This document shows, one piece after another, positions 43,301 through 55,841 of a DNA stretch of 64,000 nucleotides; the first letter of the stretch is position 1, and each line of letters starts with the position of its first letter. A program made the position numbers and the translations under genes. The stretch covers positions 111,732,019 to 111,796,018 of the forward strand of contig CM054061.1 of assembly GCA_028641055.1 (NCBI GenBank), given 5' to 3'. Source of the DNA: Alopecurus myosuroides (lineage: Eukaryota; Streptophyta; Magnoliopsida; Poales; Poaceae). The notes below the pieces were generated by a model. The model was not told the DNA's origin, did not search any database, and saw nothing but the letters and a program-made list of their open reading frames with translations.

Positions 43301-44814
43301 TTTTTCATCACGAGAACCGGATTTGCTAACCAGTCCGGGTGAAATACCTCCATGATAAAGCCGACTGTTAGCAGCCGAGCAATTTCTTCTCATATAGCTT
43401 TCCTTCTTTCCTCATTCATCTTTCTCAAACCCTGCTTCACGGGCCTGGATTTGGGATCGACGTGCAAACTGTGTTCTGCCAACTCTGTAGGGATACCCGG
43501 CGTGTCGCTAGGCGTCCAGGCGAACACATCCTGAATTGAACGAATAAACTCCACAAGTGTTTTCTCCTGCTCGCTGTCCAAGTTAGATCCTATAGCAAAT
43601 TGCTTAGAGGGGTCACCCTCGACAAAAGCCACCATCTTGGTGTCTTGTGCTGCCTTGAACTTTGCTCTCTCATCTTCAGTATTTGGTCTTTTTAACGTTG
43701 TTCTATCATCCGGGTCTACTTGAGACCGGTAATAGTCGAGTTCCTCTTTTCTACAAGCTTGCTCCGCCATGGCTGCATCTCCTTCGTCACACTCGGCTGC
43801 TATATCCCGGTTCCCGTGTATGGTGATGGTCTGCTTGGGACCCGGCATTTTCAGCTGTAGATACACATAACACGGCCTGGCCATGAACTTAGCATAAGTC
43901 GGCCTTCCAAATAGCGCGTGATAAGGACTGCGCAACTTAACTACCTCGAAAGTGAGCCACTCAACTCGATAATTGTCCTTTGATTCTCCAAAGGCTACCT
44001 CCAATGTGATCTTTCCCTCGGGGCACGCTGAGTGACCCGGCACAATCCCGTGAAAAACTATTGAACTTTTCTGTAGCTGGGACTCCTTGAGGCCCATGCG
44101 TAGAAAGGTTTCCCAGTACAAGATATGGATGCTACTTCCACCGTCCATCAGGACCTTTTTTAACTCATAACCATTAACTTGTGGTGCAACCACCAATGCT
44201 AAGACTCCCGGGTGTTCTATCCTTTCCGGGTGATCTCTTCTGCTCCACGTTACGTCTTGCTCTGACCATCTCAGGTATCTTGGAACAGCCGAAGAAACCG
44301 AGTTTACCGCTTCCTTCAGTATGTTTTTGTCCTTATTAGAAGTTCCTGTAGTATGCACATGATATTGACCCAACTGCTTGGGGTTAGCTTGGAAACCTCC
44401 AGCTCCCCCTTGGTTGTTACCCGGATTTCCGCCTGCCGGGTTACCGGCTGGGGGTGGGCCGTTGCCCGGATTTCCACCCGGACCCGGTCCTCCTCCCCGA
44501 CCTGCACCTCGCATGGCTCTGTTTACTTCCTCGTTCTTCCTTCTCTGTAGATCTGCGCACTGCTCCAATGAGTGGTTAGCCGGCCTACCGTTCCTGCTGT
44601 GCTTAGGGCAAGCCATTCTGAAGATATCCCAGTTGTTACCCGGCCTAGGTGGCCCTTGATAATTTCCTCCGTTATGGTTTCCTCCATTGAAATTTCCTTC
44701 TGCCCTAGGTCTCGAAGACCCGGCTTTGGTGTTAGCGACAAACTCTTCCCTCAAACGGGCGCTTGTTCTAGTTGTTCCCATTGTTTCCTCCATTGTTACC
44801 CGGCGTTGATCCAT
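40342..44814 (-). pseudogene. Gypsy-2 pol: zinc knuckle, protease, RT, RNase H, integrase
   Basis: One frame from 44814 to 40342 with two stops, TGA at 43392-43390 and TAG at 41577-41575. In order: a Cys/His cluster (CPKHSRNGRPANHSLEQC, near 44590), protease with VLMDGGSSIHILYW (about 44150), RT with CIDYTSLNKHCPKDPFALPR and AYVDDVVIK (about 42980), a degenerate RNase H (YPHWQKLGFGVFMASRKLK), a second RNase H-like domain (WIMHFDGSKQYEGSGAGVV), integrase with HHAS...CDGCQRY, WGMDMVGPF, IITDNGTN and NGQVERENQ, and a C-terminal domain ending PWNVAQLRPYYT. The double RNase H supports Tat lineage. Apart from the stops and the gag frameshift, motifs are preserved. Confidence 0.88.
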
Positions 44815-47035
44815 TGCCGGTTCTTACATTATTATTTGTGTTTGCTTTTGCTTTCTTGTCGTCGACATCCTCTTCTGTAGTATCCGTTGCGGCGTGTTTG
44901 TTGCATGCATCCATTAGCTCTCCCATCGTAACTTCTGAAGCATTGCGACTAGATTTCATGCGAGTTAACTTTTGCACTAAAGGTGTGTACTTGCACGTCT
45001 TTGCCATAGCTTGTAGCGCATCCTTGGGCTGAATATCTGTAGATGAATGAAGTATCTCCATAACCCGGCGCACCCAGCTGCGCGCCGATTCTCCCTTCTT
45101 CTGAACACATCGTTCCAGGTCATCAGTAGTGAATAACTTTCTGCACGTCCCATGAAAGTGCTTGATAAACGCGGTTTTCAACTCCTCCCATGACTTGATA
45201 GATCCTTCCGGTATATTAGTGAACCATAACTTTGCTGCTCCTTCTGACATCATCAAGTACATGAACTTGGCTTGAAGATTCTCGGATTCATTGCGAATCG
45301 ACATAGCCATCTCATAACTGCTCAACCATGTTTCTGGATCCATAGTCGGCTCATAATTCACTACTTTACCCGGTTCCTTGAATTTATCCGGGTAAGGCTC
45401 AGCCCTGATGTTATCCGACAGACACTTAGGCCCAGCGAGATTAGTCGGAACTGGCCTTACTCGGGAAACGTGTGATCCTGCGGGGGGTGCGGCTGGACGC
45501 GGTACTGCTGGAGGTCTATGCACCGCAGACCCGGCCGCGGCTCTCCTGGCTCTAGAACTATCCATGATAGCTTGTGCTGCTGATGCTGCTGGTACTGCCT
45601 GAACGCGGGGAGGAGGCGGCATTTGCTGCTGCTCTTCCCTCCGCCTCGCTGAACTTGTCTGGATATTGCCGGTATTGCCTCGTTGCTAGCTGATATATGG
45701 TGTCCCATGCATTCCACTTCTGTGATCCGGGTAATTAACTTGCTGCGCCACCGCAGTGCGCAATAGATCTATCGTCCGCCGGGTCTCCTCGGCGTGGGGT
45801 GACTCTCTCACGGGGATTGGATTCAACGCGAGGGTTGCTGCGTACACGTTATCCATGGGGTTATTGTAATGACCTGCTGGTGTGCGAAACCGTGATAGTG
45901 GTGGTGGTGGTAATGTAGTGCCGGTAGTAACTCCAGTCTGTGGTAAGGGTAACCCGGCTTGCACGTTTACCGGCTGTGCTCCTCCAATTGCTGGTTGAGG
46001 CACAGTTCCTTGGTTCACTGCTGGAATCGGCTGATCCTGAGGTGTGATAAACAGTGCGTCTGGGTTTATAACTCCACCCATTGCTGGTAATCTGGTTTGG
46101 TGCCTTTGATGTATTCTAGTTGTTTCTTCTTGGAGCCGGGTTTCTAGTGCATCCAGCTCACGTTGGCGTGTGGCCATCCCTTGCCTTTCTGCTTCTACTT
46201 GCCTTCTCTGTTGCTCCAATGCACGACGGGCTACATCCAGATCCCTAACACGTTCCGCCGCGTTTTCTGGAGTGATGACCGTGGCCAGAACGGTGGGATC
46301 TAGAATCATATTGTTGTTGAACAGGGCCGGGTGTTGTGGATTTGAAGGACCCTCCCCTGGTGTCCGGTTTGCTAGAAATCCGAACGTGTTTGCGTGCAAC
46401 TCATTGTCCGCCGCTTGACTGGTAACTGATGCCGATTCTCCGTCAACCCGGACCAGGACCGGGTTTCCGTCAACCGGACCCTGCTGCTGGGCCAATGCTT
46501 GTGCTGCTCCGACTGCGGCCGCGGTCACGTTCCCCTGGTTAATATTGGTCGCAGGAGCCGTGTAAACCACAACCTGGCGCACAATGCTTGGCGCAGATTC
46601 GTACTGTTTATCTTCGCTGCTATTTTCCTCGTACCGGTCCTCCAGCAGATGCAAGATAGACTCGGTATCATCTTCTCTCACGACCCGGCCACGCGGGGTC
46701 CATGCCGGCTCCTCCGGCTGTTCCCTCTTCGTGGTGGGCTCTTCTGTCGGATCTATCGTCCCGACTGATTCTTCCACATTTGACTGAACGTAGGTGGTCT
46801 CCCCTGACACAGAATCAAATCCGAAATCGTCAGGGATTGAACCGGACGTACGTACTATGCCGATGAAGACGTTGATCTGGCCGATTGTCACAACAGATCC
46901 GGATTCGAGGTGATCCGACTCTGGCCCCCAGCCGGAATCGTCCACCATCTTCTGTCCTTCGGGGTCGGTGTAGATCTCGCCGATGACAAGGTTCTCCATG
47001 TTCTTCCGAGCTTCTCCCGTGATGTAAACACCCAT
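44768..47035 (-). pseudogene. Gypsy-2 gag (N-terminal region and Retrotrans_gag)
   Basis: Starts with ATG at 47035, about 12 nt after the primer site, in one frame to 44768 except for a TAG at 45688-45686. The first 449 codons are acidic, then Gln/Pro-rich, with a short coiled coil (RALEQQRRQVEAERQG, near 46200). The second part carries the gag core: MDPETWLSSYEMAMSIRNES, then SEGAAKLWFTNIP, SWEELKTAFIKHFHG and GESARSWVRRVMEIL. The frame ends in an Asn/Gly-rich run that overlaps the start of the pol frame (44814), where a frameshift is needed. Whether that is a mutation or programmed shift cannot be told from one copy. Confidence 0.8.
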
Positions 47036-47045
47036 TGGACGTAGG

Positions 47046-47063
47046 CCCCACGGTGGGCGCCAA
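47046..47063 (-). promoter_or_regulatory. Gypsy-2 primer binding site
   Basis: On the minus strand TTGGCGCCCACCGTGGGG follows the 5' LTR end (CACGACA) after one base. TGGCGCC is the common start for Gypsy primers of this kind; the tRNA cannot be named with confidence. Confidence 0.7.
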
Positions 47064-47064
47064 C

Positions 47065-47521
47065 TGTCGTGGGATAATCACGGCAGACGTTACCGGGGGT
47101 AACTTATCTTGGGGCAAATCGACTCTGGTGTTTGGGAGAGGGTTTAGCCCAGAGGAAAACATGATGATATGCGATCTGGTAGCCGGCAATCAAGTCGCCG
47201 AGTCTCCGATCTAGATATATTAATTCAACTCTCGTGTTACACTGGATACTCGATACCTAACCGTGTTGCTCGAACTCTTGGATCTCCCTAAACTAAACCT
47301 AGGGGCTGGCTTATAAAGCATCCGGACCCCCTGGCCTGCTCTCCAAGGCGTACTCTGAAACCTACCCAGATATTGCCTACAAAACCCTAAACTTCCTTAC
47401 TCTGAAACCTACGACCTTGGGCCTTCTTGAAGCTCCTCTATCCTTAGCCGGGTCTTGCGCAGCATCCTTTGGGCCGAGTTACTCCTTGGCGTTGGCCTAC
47501 CGGGTTATCATCCCTCCATCA
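47065..47521 (-). repeat. Gypsy-2 5' LTR
   Basis: 457 bp, TGATGGAGGG at 47521 to CACGACA at 47065 on the minus strand. TTATAA box at 47311-47316. A deletion near 47400 removes about 20 bp present in the 3' LTR. Confidence 0.9.
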
Positions 47522-48394
47522 GCACTGCCTGCGCAACCGCAACAAAACGCCGGAGCCAATGCGTACCCGAACCCGGCAGGACAACTCGCGATGATACAGA
47601 AGGTATGCCCCTCTCGCAGAGCTCAAAAGACTAACACAAGGCAATTATGCATGGCAGTGCAGACACCACCAACAAAGCCCGAGTACATGAAAATGGCGGA
47701 TCAGCCAATCACGTTCTCAATGAAAGACCATCCACCACGATTCTATCGACCAGGACACGCCGCCCTCGTCATCCAAGCTCAGATTGGCAATTATGACTTG
47801 GCCCGCGTATTCATGGATGGTGGCAGTGGCATCAACATTATCTACGCGGATACACTTTGTCGAATGAACAAGAATCTGGACGGCCTAACGGAATCAGAAA
47901 CATCCTTCCACGGGATAGTTCCGGGCAAGGCAATCCGTCGACTCGGAACGATCAACCTAGAAGTTGTGCTGGGCTCTAAAAGCAACTACAGAAGGGAATT
48001 CCTGGATTTCGAAGTCGTCGACTGGCCCTCACAGTACCACGCCATTCTTGGTCGAACAGCGTTCGCCAGATTCATGGCCCTACCACACTACGCATACTTG
48101 AAGCTCAAGCTACCTGGCGAATACGGTGTGATCACCATCGACGGAGACTTCCAGAAATCCAACAAGTGCGACATTGAATTTAATGAGATCGCAAAATATT
48201 TCGGGATGCAAGAAGAACTTCAAGAGCTGGCAAAGACCACGGATCACTCCGTGATGCCCCTCACGAAGAAAAACGCGCCTGAACTGGAGTTTAGCGCCAA
48301 CAGCGACACCCGAAAGCATCAAGTGCCCAGATTCCGCGAAGACAGCGATGGTCTCAACAACCCTCTCGCAAGCATAGGAAGGCGCGCTCGTTAA
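47522..48394 (+). pseudogene. Gypsy-1 protease region
   Basis: Reading resumes after the second GCACT copy. It contains DLARVFMDGGSGINIIYADT (aspartic protease, D-G-G/S variant) near 47800-47860 and the conserved ILGRTAFARFMALPHYAYLK block. The frame runs into TAA at 48392. The next few dozen bases keep the pol sense only in the +1 frame (LVKLLREYWEIF), after which the first frame resumes near 48425. A pair of compensating indels is therefore likely. Confidence 0.75.
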
Positions 48395-48439
48395 ACTCCT
48401 CCGTGAGTACTGGGAAATTTTCCCTGGCAGCCCTCAGAC

Positions 48440-51400
48440 ATGCCAGGAATACCCAGGGAGTTTGCCGAGCACTCACTCGAAGTCTTTCCAGATGCTAAAC
48501 CCATCAAACAGACGACTCGACGATTTTCAGAACCCAAGCAGAAGGCGCTTGGAGAAGAAGTAAACAGATTGCTAGCCGCAAACTTCATTAGGGAGATCAA
48601 GATATCCACCTGGTTAGCAAACCCGGTGTTGGTCCCCAAAAAGAACACGGATATCCATCGGGTATGCATCGACTACACGTCATTAAATAAGCATTGCCCC
48701 AAGGACAATTTTCCTCTCCCACGAATCGACCAGATCGTGGACTCTACGGCAGGCTACCAACGCCTCTCCTTCCTGGACGCCTATTCGGGATATAATCAGA
48801 TCCGGATGAAAAGGGAAGACGAAGAAAAGACAGCATTCATCACACCTCACGGTGTCTACTGCTACACGACAATGCCCTTCGGGCTGAAGAACGTAGGTGC
48901 AACATATCAGCGCTGCATGCAAAGATGCCTCGCCAATCTCATTGGCAAGAACGTACAAGTGTACATTGACGACATTGTCATCAAGACTCGAGTGGAGGAC
49001 ACACTCCTCGAGGACATTAGAGAAACATTCGACGCCCTTAATGCATATCGGATCAAGCTCAATCCGACCAAATGCGTCTTTGGGGTTCCCGCAGGAAAAC
49101 TTCTCGGGTACCTGGTATCCGCCAGAGGCATTGAAGCCAACCCGGAGAAAATACAAGCCATCCTGACCATGAAGGAGCCAACCAATCTACGCGGAGTCCA
49201 GCAGCTCGCAGGGCGACTGGCCGCCCTAAGCAGGTTCATCGCATGAATGGGAGAGCAAGCGTTACCCTTCTACAAATTATTGAAGAAGACGGACAAATTC
49301 GAGTGGACACCAGAAGCTAAACAAGCGTTCACAGACTTGAAGCGATCGTTGCAAAGCAGGCGCGTCCTTGCAACACCGCAAGAAAGGGAGCCACTTTATT
49401 TATACTTAGCCGCTACAAACCAGGTCATCAGCACAGCAATCATAGTCGAACAACCTGAATACGGCAAGGCGTACGGAGTCCAACGACCAATCTATTACAT
49501 CAGTGAAGTGCTCTCGCCGTGCAAGCAACGATATCCTCATTACCAGAAGCTCGCATATGGAGTTGTTCTTACGGCCCGAAAGCTCAAGCATTATTTCCAG
49601 GAACACGCCATCACAATGGTTAATGATGCGTCGCTCGGGACAATCATGAACAACCCTATAGCATCCGGAAGAATAGAAAAAGTGAGCATCGAGTTGGGCG
49701 CTTGGGACATCACCTATGCAGGACACAACGTAGTTAAATCTCAGGTACTCGTGGAATTTCTAAGTGAATGGACAGAACTACAAACACCCGCACCGCCTAA
49801 GTACACAAGCAATTGGATAATGTACTTTGATGGATCCAAGAGAAACGAAGGAGCAGGAGCTGGAATCGTTCTTATCTCGCCTCGAGGAGACAAGCTGCAA
49901 TACGTCCTGCGACTGGACTTTCCACCAGATGATCCAGCATCGAACAACGACGCGGAATATGAAGCCATGTTGCATGGGATGAAGATGGCAATCGCCTGTG
50001 GAGCTACCCGATTAATGATATACGGCGATTCCAATCTCATTGTGCAGCAGACAATGAAAGAATGCGACGCCATTGCTGAAAACATGGTCGCGTATCGCGA
50101 CATGTACAATCTACTCGAAGGAAGTTTTAAAGGGTGCGAGCTGAGGCACATTGCAAGATCCAGCAACGAAGAAGCAGATAGATTGGCAAACATGGGTTCC
50201 ACGAATACACCCATACCGCCAGGAATATATTTCGAACGGATGATCAAGCGATCGGTCAAAATGAAGAAAGCTGCAGGAACACCCGCAGCGCCAGAAACAG
50301 AGGTCAGCTCGCAAGTCGCTCTTATCGAGCTTATTCATAAAATATCACGACAGGTCTTTCTGGTCGAGCCAATCTGGACGCAGAAATATCTGGACTACCT
50401 GATCAACAGACAGCTCCCGGCCGACCCACGCGAGGCTCGACAAATAATCAGGCGTAGCAAATCCTTTCGGGTAGTCAATGGGGAATTATACAAGCAAAGC
50501 ATCTCGGGGATACTTCAGCGCTGCATCGCACCCGAAGATGGCAAGGAATTGCTCCAGGACATACACCAAGGAGACTGCGGACATCATGCTAGCTGGAAAC
50601 CAATAATGGGAAAAGCCTTTCGAGCAGGATTCTACTGGCTAACAGCAGCCACCGATGCAAAAGGCCTGGTCGAACGATGCGACGCTTGCCAGCGATTCGC
50701 ACCAAGACCACACGCACCTGCTACGAAATTGCACATGATACCCATCGCCTGGCCCTTTGCACAATGGGGGCTAGACATGGTTGGACCAGTACGCAAGTCC
50801 ACGCCCGGTGGATATACACACTTGCTGGTCGCAGTCGACAAATTCACCAAATGGATCGAGGCTATGCCAGTAACTTCGGCTAACGCCCAATGCGCCGTCA
50901 AGTTCCTCGACTCCATTGTATGCAGATGTGGTGTGCCACACGACATCATTACAGACAATGGTACAAACTTCACAGCAAAGGAAACACAACAGTTCTGCAA
51001 GGAAAAGGGCATCAACTTCAAATTTGCTTTAGTTGCCCACCCGCAAACGAACGGACAAGTCGAAAGATCCAACGGCTTAGTTTCGGCTGGTATCAAGAAA
51101 CGCCTACTCGATTGTCTACACCCCGCCGCAGGACATTGGGCTGAAGAGCTACCCTCCGTACTATGGAGCCTCCGCACAACTCCAAACCGATCTACGAAAT
51201 ACACGCCATTCTTCATGGTATACGGGGCAGAAGCAGTCCTTCCCGAGGATGTTCGATTCAGCGCCCCACGAGTTGTGGCCTACAGCGAAGAAACCTCCAA
51301 CAAGGCAGTCGCAGAAGATATGGACGCACTCGACGAGATGCGTGACGTCGCGCTCGCAAGATCCGCAGTATATCAGCAATCACTGCGAAACTATCATAGT

Positions 51401-51610
51401 TGCCGCATACGCCACAGAGCATTCGCGGTTGGAGATCTAGTGTTGCGGCTCAAGCAGAAGGAAGGAAACAAGCTCGAACCGCCCTGGGAAGGACCCTTCA
51501 TCATACACGAAGTCATCCCAGGTGGAGCCTACAGGCTGAAGAATCCATCAACTGGAGGAATCTATTCCAATCCGTGGAATATCGCACATCTCCGCAAATT
51601 TTATCCCTAG
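48440..51610 (+). pseudogene. Gypsy-1 RT, double RNase H and integrase
   Basis: One frame with a single TGA at 49244-49246. RT: CIDYTSLNKHCPKDNFPLPR, TMPFGLKNVGATYQRCMQR, VYIDDIVIKTR (48960-48990). First RNase H is degenerate (YPHYQKLAYGVVLTARKLKH). The second, RNase HI/archaeal-like, has WIMYFDGSKRNEGAGAGIV, NDAEYEAMLHGMKMA and YGDSNLIVQQT. Integrase has HHAS...CDACQRF, WGLDMVGP, IITDNGTNF and NGQVERSNG, and the end reads NPWNIAHLRKFYP. Two RNase H domains in tandem are characteristic of Tat elements. Converges with the antisense gene 280 bp downstream. Confidence 0.88.
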
Positions 51611-51889
51611 GTTTACTTGTTATCACAACAAAATAAGGCTATACTAGCCAGTCTTGTAGCTCGAATACATGGCTTCTCAATCATTGCAATAAAGACATGA
51701 TTTCTTCATCATACTCACTCGAAGCTTCCTATTCTTTACATGCTAAAAGTTACAGGTACACACCTCATAAACACATGGGGGCTACACCTACAACTAAGCA
51801 TCACAGGAAAACATCATACATACAAGGTTACACACCTTACAACAGTTTTTACAAGCTATAAAAGATTACAGGATATACACATCCGACAA
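51611..51889. other. Gypsy-1 spacer between convergent genes
   Basis: Short AT-rich spacer between the pol stop and the antisense-gene stop. Contains AATAAAG at about 51689, a possible poly(A) signal for pol. No gene. Confidence 0.45.
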
Positions 51890-54800
51890 TCAATCAAAAC
51901 GCTCAGCATTCTCAGTCGCTAAAACTCTATCTACTTCCTCAGAGGTCAATCGGATGATTTTCTCGGCTGCAGGACGTACAGCATCATAGTAAGGCGAAAT
52001 ATCATCGATTGAATAATCTGGGCGCCTAGCTACGGAGTTAACATCTATTTCAGGATGCCATATCCGGACAAAAGAGAGAGCTACAACCGCGCCGCAAGTC
52101 ATCTGATTGCGCACACACGCGCGAACTTCTCCTTCACGTCCGAACAACCTGAGAAGATAGCTCCAGTCTTCAGGACCCCTTTCGAGTGGGTAAAAGGCAG
52201 CGTTCATCGCAACCAAGACCTCGTGAAAAGAGCTCACGAGAATTCTCGCCTGGATAACTCGGAACTTCAAGGTGGCCATCGCAAATCCTCGACTGCGATC
52301 AGACCAAAAATTGTTCGCATGAGGTTTTGAGCTGCCAGCCTCTTGAAGAATGTGGTTTTCTACCCACTGCTTTTCTTCCCTGTCATCCGGTTTAACAACT
52401 GAAGAGAAAAACATACTTAATCAACTAAGGAAACAAGGAAGAAGAAGACAAGGGGGCTGCACTACTTACACAGCAAATCCCTCGCAACTGAAGCCAACTC
52501 ATCCATCAGAAATTGTTCGCGTTCAGCCGCCAATTTCTGCTTGGACTTCGCCACATCGGCTACGCCGCGCAGAGCTTTTAGCTTGCGCTCACCCTCCTGG
52601 ACTTTATCACGAAGACCCGCAAAAGTACCAACATCGGCAACAAGTGGATTTACTGGAGTAGCACGTCCACCCGAAGTTTCCGCGGCAAACCCAGTAGCCT
52701 GGAAGAGTACAAGGAAAGAAGTAAGACGCCCTACTCGAGGTATCTCTAGTCGCACATTTGACGAGTGCTCGGGGGCTACTCCCATCGGGCGCCAACACAC
52801 AAACAAACAAAGAAGTAATTTCCAGACGAACACTTCGATTCAGGACAATGAAGATACGGGAATACATCCCAAGGTTCATTACAATCAAGGTGAAAAAAGA
52901 AAAACAAAACTATGAAGCTACAGTGGTGCTCCCGCTAGCGGCAGTCGCCCCTCCTTTGAGTCGAGCAAATAGCTCAGATAGCTTCCGAGCAAGAATGGCG
53001 GCTTGCTCGCCAAAACGAGAGAGCTGTACCTTTTTGCCCGTGGAGGGGTCGACTGGAAGAGCTGAATAAGCCTCCTCCAAACCTTCGACTCCATGCGCCA
53101 GCGCAAATTGAATTGCGGTCTTCGCACCGGACTCCGACTGAGCGACCGCGAAGGCGTCCAGAAGATTGCCCTCCGAAAGGACCTTCAGCAGATCATCTAG
53201 CGCGGGTGTAGGAGCGGCGTTGGCAACGAGGCGACTAAGCAGTTGCATCAACACTTGAGTAGCATCGCTAATCAAGGAGCAAACTCCTTCAGCGTGCCTC
53301 TTGAGTTGAGCAAGAGTGTCGGTTAGCACATCTACCCGCTGGAGCCCAGGGATCTGTAGAGGAACATCCAGAAGACCTACAAGATAAGCAAATGTTAAGA
53401 CTTGGCAAGTTCAGCAGGATAAAGGATCAAGTCGCGAGAGCCTAAAACACTTACCCGTGAGACGTTCAGCGAGGGGACGGAGGAACGTGACAAGGTCACC
53501 ATCGGCCTTATTGCCAGCATCCTCTAAGTTATTCAGGGCTTTCCGCGCATCCGCAAGTTGTCTTTCAAGATCTTCTGATCGCATGCGGGAAGCCTCCAGC
53601 TCTTGTCGGATGACCGTCAGGTCAGCCTTACGAGCGGTTACCTGCTCAGAGAGTTTGACCTTCTCGGACTCCGAAAATTCAAGTCGAGCTACAGAGAGAC
53701 ACTTGTCAGAAATCAAGAATTGACGGAAGAATGAAGACGAGGAGATGATAAAACTTACCCTTAAGAAGCTCGTTCTCAGTACGAAGTCGGCTACGGTCCG
53801 CTCGAAGCGACTCGCAATCCGTTTCGGCGAGAACAACGCGGCGACCAATCGTCGCAAGGGAATCAACAAGCTACTGCAAAGGCACAAAGATAGAAGAATT
53901 AAAAGGGATAAATTGGAGCCTGTACCCGATTGAAATCAATCGACTACAGCCTCGGGGGCTACTCCCATCGGGAGCACTGCCATGCACCCGATAAAAAAAT
54001 CACGAAGAAGAAAGAAACCAGACTTTGAGCCTGTAGCCGATCGCATGCAATCGACTACAGCCTCGGGGGCTACTCCCATCGGGAGCACTGTCGTGCAACC
54101 GATAAAATTTTTGAAGACAAAAGACAAAGTTCACCTGGCCCGTGGCGCGCGAGAGGGGATCTGCGGAGCTATCCGTCACTTCCTTTGAAGCTGAAGTCCT
54201 GGCGGCAAAGCTGGGGGCTTCACGTTCCGCAGTCGCAGCGTTGGGGGCTGCGCTGGGAGAATTCTGGACGGTGCCTGCAGTGGGAGTTTCACCCGCAGCC
54301 CCTGCCTTATTCCTCTTTTCAGGAGGAATGGAAGAAGCATACCTGTGAGGACTGATAGTCTGCAGGCTGCAGCAAAAGACAGAAAGCATCAGCATTGCAG
54401 CATAGAAGAATGTTCGACTAAGAACAAAGAAAGGAGCTTACTTATCATCTTCGTCGTCATCCAGCAAATCCGCGTTCCAAGCGGTTACAATCACTGGAAA
54501 TGAAGGCGAAGGGGCGAGTGAACGAAGTGGAGTCGCGGAGATAGGGGCCTGCCCGGGCGATTCTTCCAAGGAATTGTCCTTGGAAGTGGCCTCGTTATCA
54601 TCCACCCGACGACGCTTGTGGGGGCCGCCATTCTAGTCGTCTGCACCATCCGAAGAATCGTGCTCGAAGCTCAAAGAAGCATCGGCGACGCTGGTATCAG
54701 CTGCGCCATCCTGGTGACTCGCCAATAACTCCGAAGCGTCCTCTCCCGCAATTGGCGGGTAACAGTCTGCCATAGCTAGGCTCTACAAAGACAAAAACAA

Positions 54801-55841
54801 GGCAAGAGAAAATTTTATCGACTAGGGCTCAGAACAAAAGAAGGAAACAATAGAAGACAAGAAGTAAAAACTAACCGCGGCTGGAGGAGGCTTCGAAGCG
54901 GCAAAAGCTTCGACTGAACAGTCGGGGAACTTCTCCCCCACGTTCAAGCGAGTGATAGCCGCAATTTTCTTCTCAAACTCGACGTTCGAAAGTTCCTCGC
55001 GGCTCACTCGGCTGGGATCTTCTAAGCCTTGGTATTCCCACATAGTGGAAGGCCTTTGCTGCAAGGGCTGGATCCTGCGCTTCAGAAAAATAGTCGCCAG
55101 ATGCAGTCCGTTAAGCACAACTCCCGCAGTTTGATCCCGGAGAGCGGCTACTCTTGCGAGTAAGGGTGCAACAGTCTGAGTTTCCTCGGCTGACATCTTG
55201 TGATCCCAGGACTTCCGCCTCTTCAGAACAGCGAACTGGTGGAACTCGACGATCCCACCCGAGCTGTTGTCGATGACGTAGAACCATTTTTTCCGCCAGC
55301 CTTGAGCGGAGTCGACGAAGTGCATGCTAAAATAGCTGCTCTCCAGTCGCGCCTAGATTCCGAAGCCGCCCGTGCGTAGCGGTTCGCCCGGCTCAGAGTC
55401 TACCCGCGATTTCTCGCGGAAGATCCGAACCATGAAGAGGGCCTTCCAGAGCGCCCAATGTGGGCGAATGCCAAGGAAGCATTCGCAGAACACGATGAAG
55501 CACGATATGTGCGGCACCGCATTCGGAGGAAGATCGTGAAGGTGTATGCCATAGACATACAGCAACCCGAGGAGGAAAGGATGGAGAGGGAAGGAAAGAC
55601 CCCGAGACACGTGGTCCGCAAAGACCACGCGCTCATTCGACTGCGGGTTCGGTACCTCTTCTTTATTCCCGAGGCACACCCGCTTCTCAGTCTCCGCCGG
55701 CAGCAGCCCCTCCAGCTGCATCTCCTTGATGCTCTTCGCGGTGGTGTTGGGAGAGCGCCAGTCGCCGGCGCGGGGCGCAAGTTGCGCGGAAGCTTCTCCG
55801 GATGCGGAAGTGGCAGCGCCACATCTCTTGCCTCCGGCCAT
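51890..55841 (-). pseudogene. Gypsy-1 antisense accessory gene (Transposase_28-like), ~8 exons, two nonsense codons
   Basis: Exons read on the minus strand: 55841-54876, 54782-54442, 54366-54135, 53870-53759, 53688-53455, 53376-~52920, 52698-52470, 52398-51890, with GT-AG borders and consistent phases; the donor of exon 6 is weak and a TAG at 52910 could end an isoform. Exon 1 has the putative gypsy-transposon domain (FADHVSRGLSFPLHPFLLGL, YGIHLHDLPPNAVPHISCFI). Exons 4-7 are coiled-coil-like (for example RQELEASRMRSEDLERQLAD). The last exon includes ALSFVRIWHPEIDVNSV, resembling the last exon of the Gypsy-2 gene. TAG codons lie at 55355-55353 and 54635-54633. Start could be 55841 or 55910; MAGGKRCG at 55841 fits the family better. 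Confidence 0.7.
52768..54083 (+). repeat. Three polypurine-tract-like motifs in antisense-gene introns
   Basis: CTCGGGGGCTAC followed by TCCCATCGGG occurs at 52768, 53951 and 54062; the last two are part of a 111-bp tandem duplication. The same 12 bases form the true polypurine tract at 61675-61686. All three extra copies are on the plus strand and fall in introns of the antisense gene (intron 6 and intron 3). Confidence 0.7.

Larger units (their letters stand above)
21996..47521 (-). mobile_element. Gypsy-2: Tat-type Ty3/Gypsy retrotransposon inserted in Gypsy-1
   Basis: The element lies in minus orientation between GCACT duplications at 21991-21995 and 47522-47526. The 5' LTR is at 47065-47521, the 3' LTR at 21996-22471. 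The PBS is just left of the 5' LTR and the polypurine tract just right of the 3' LTR. gag-pol runs from 47035 to 40342. An antisense gene runs on the plus strand from about 22890 to 39202. After removing Helitron-2 it is about 13.2 kb. LTRs differ by about ten substitutions and a ~20-bp indel. gag-pol has three in-frame stops and one frameshift. It is a close relative of Gypsy-1 in architecture, not in sequence. Confidence 0.9.

Noticed and set aside
47417..47521. ORF start in Gypsy-2 LTR upstream of the Gypsy-1 protease
   Set aside because: The first 35 codons are LTR sequence of Gypsy-2; the protease frame begins after the GCACT duplication.
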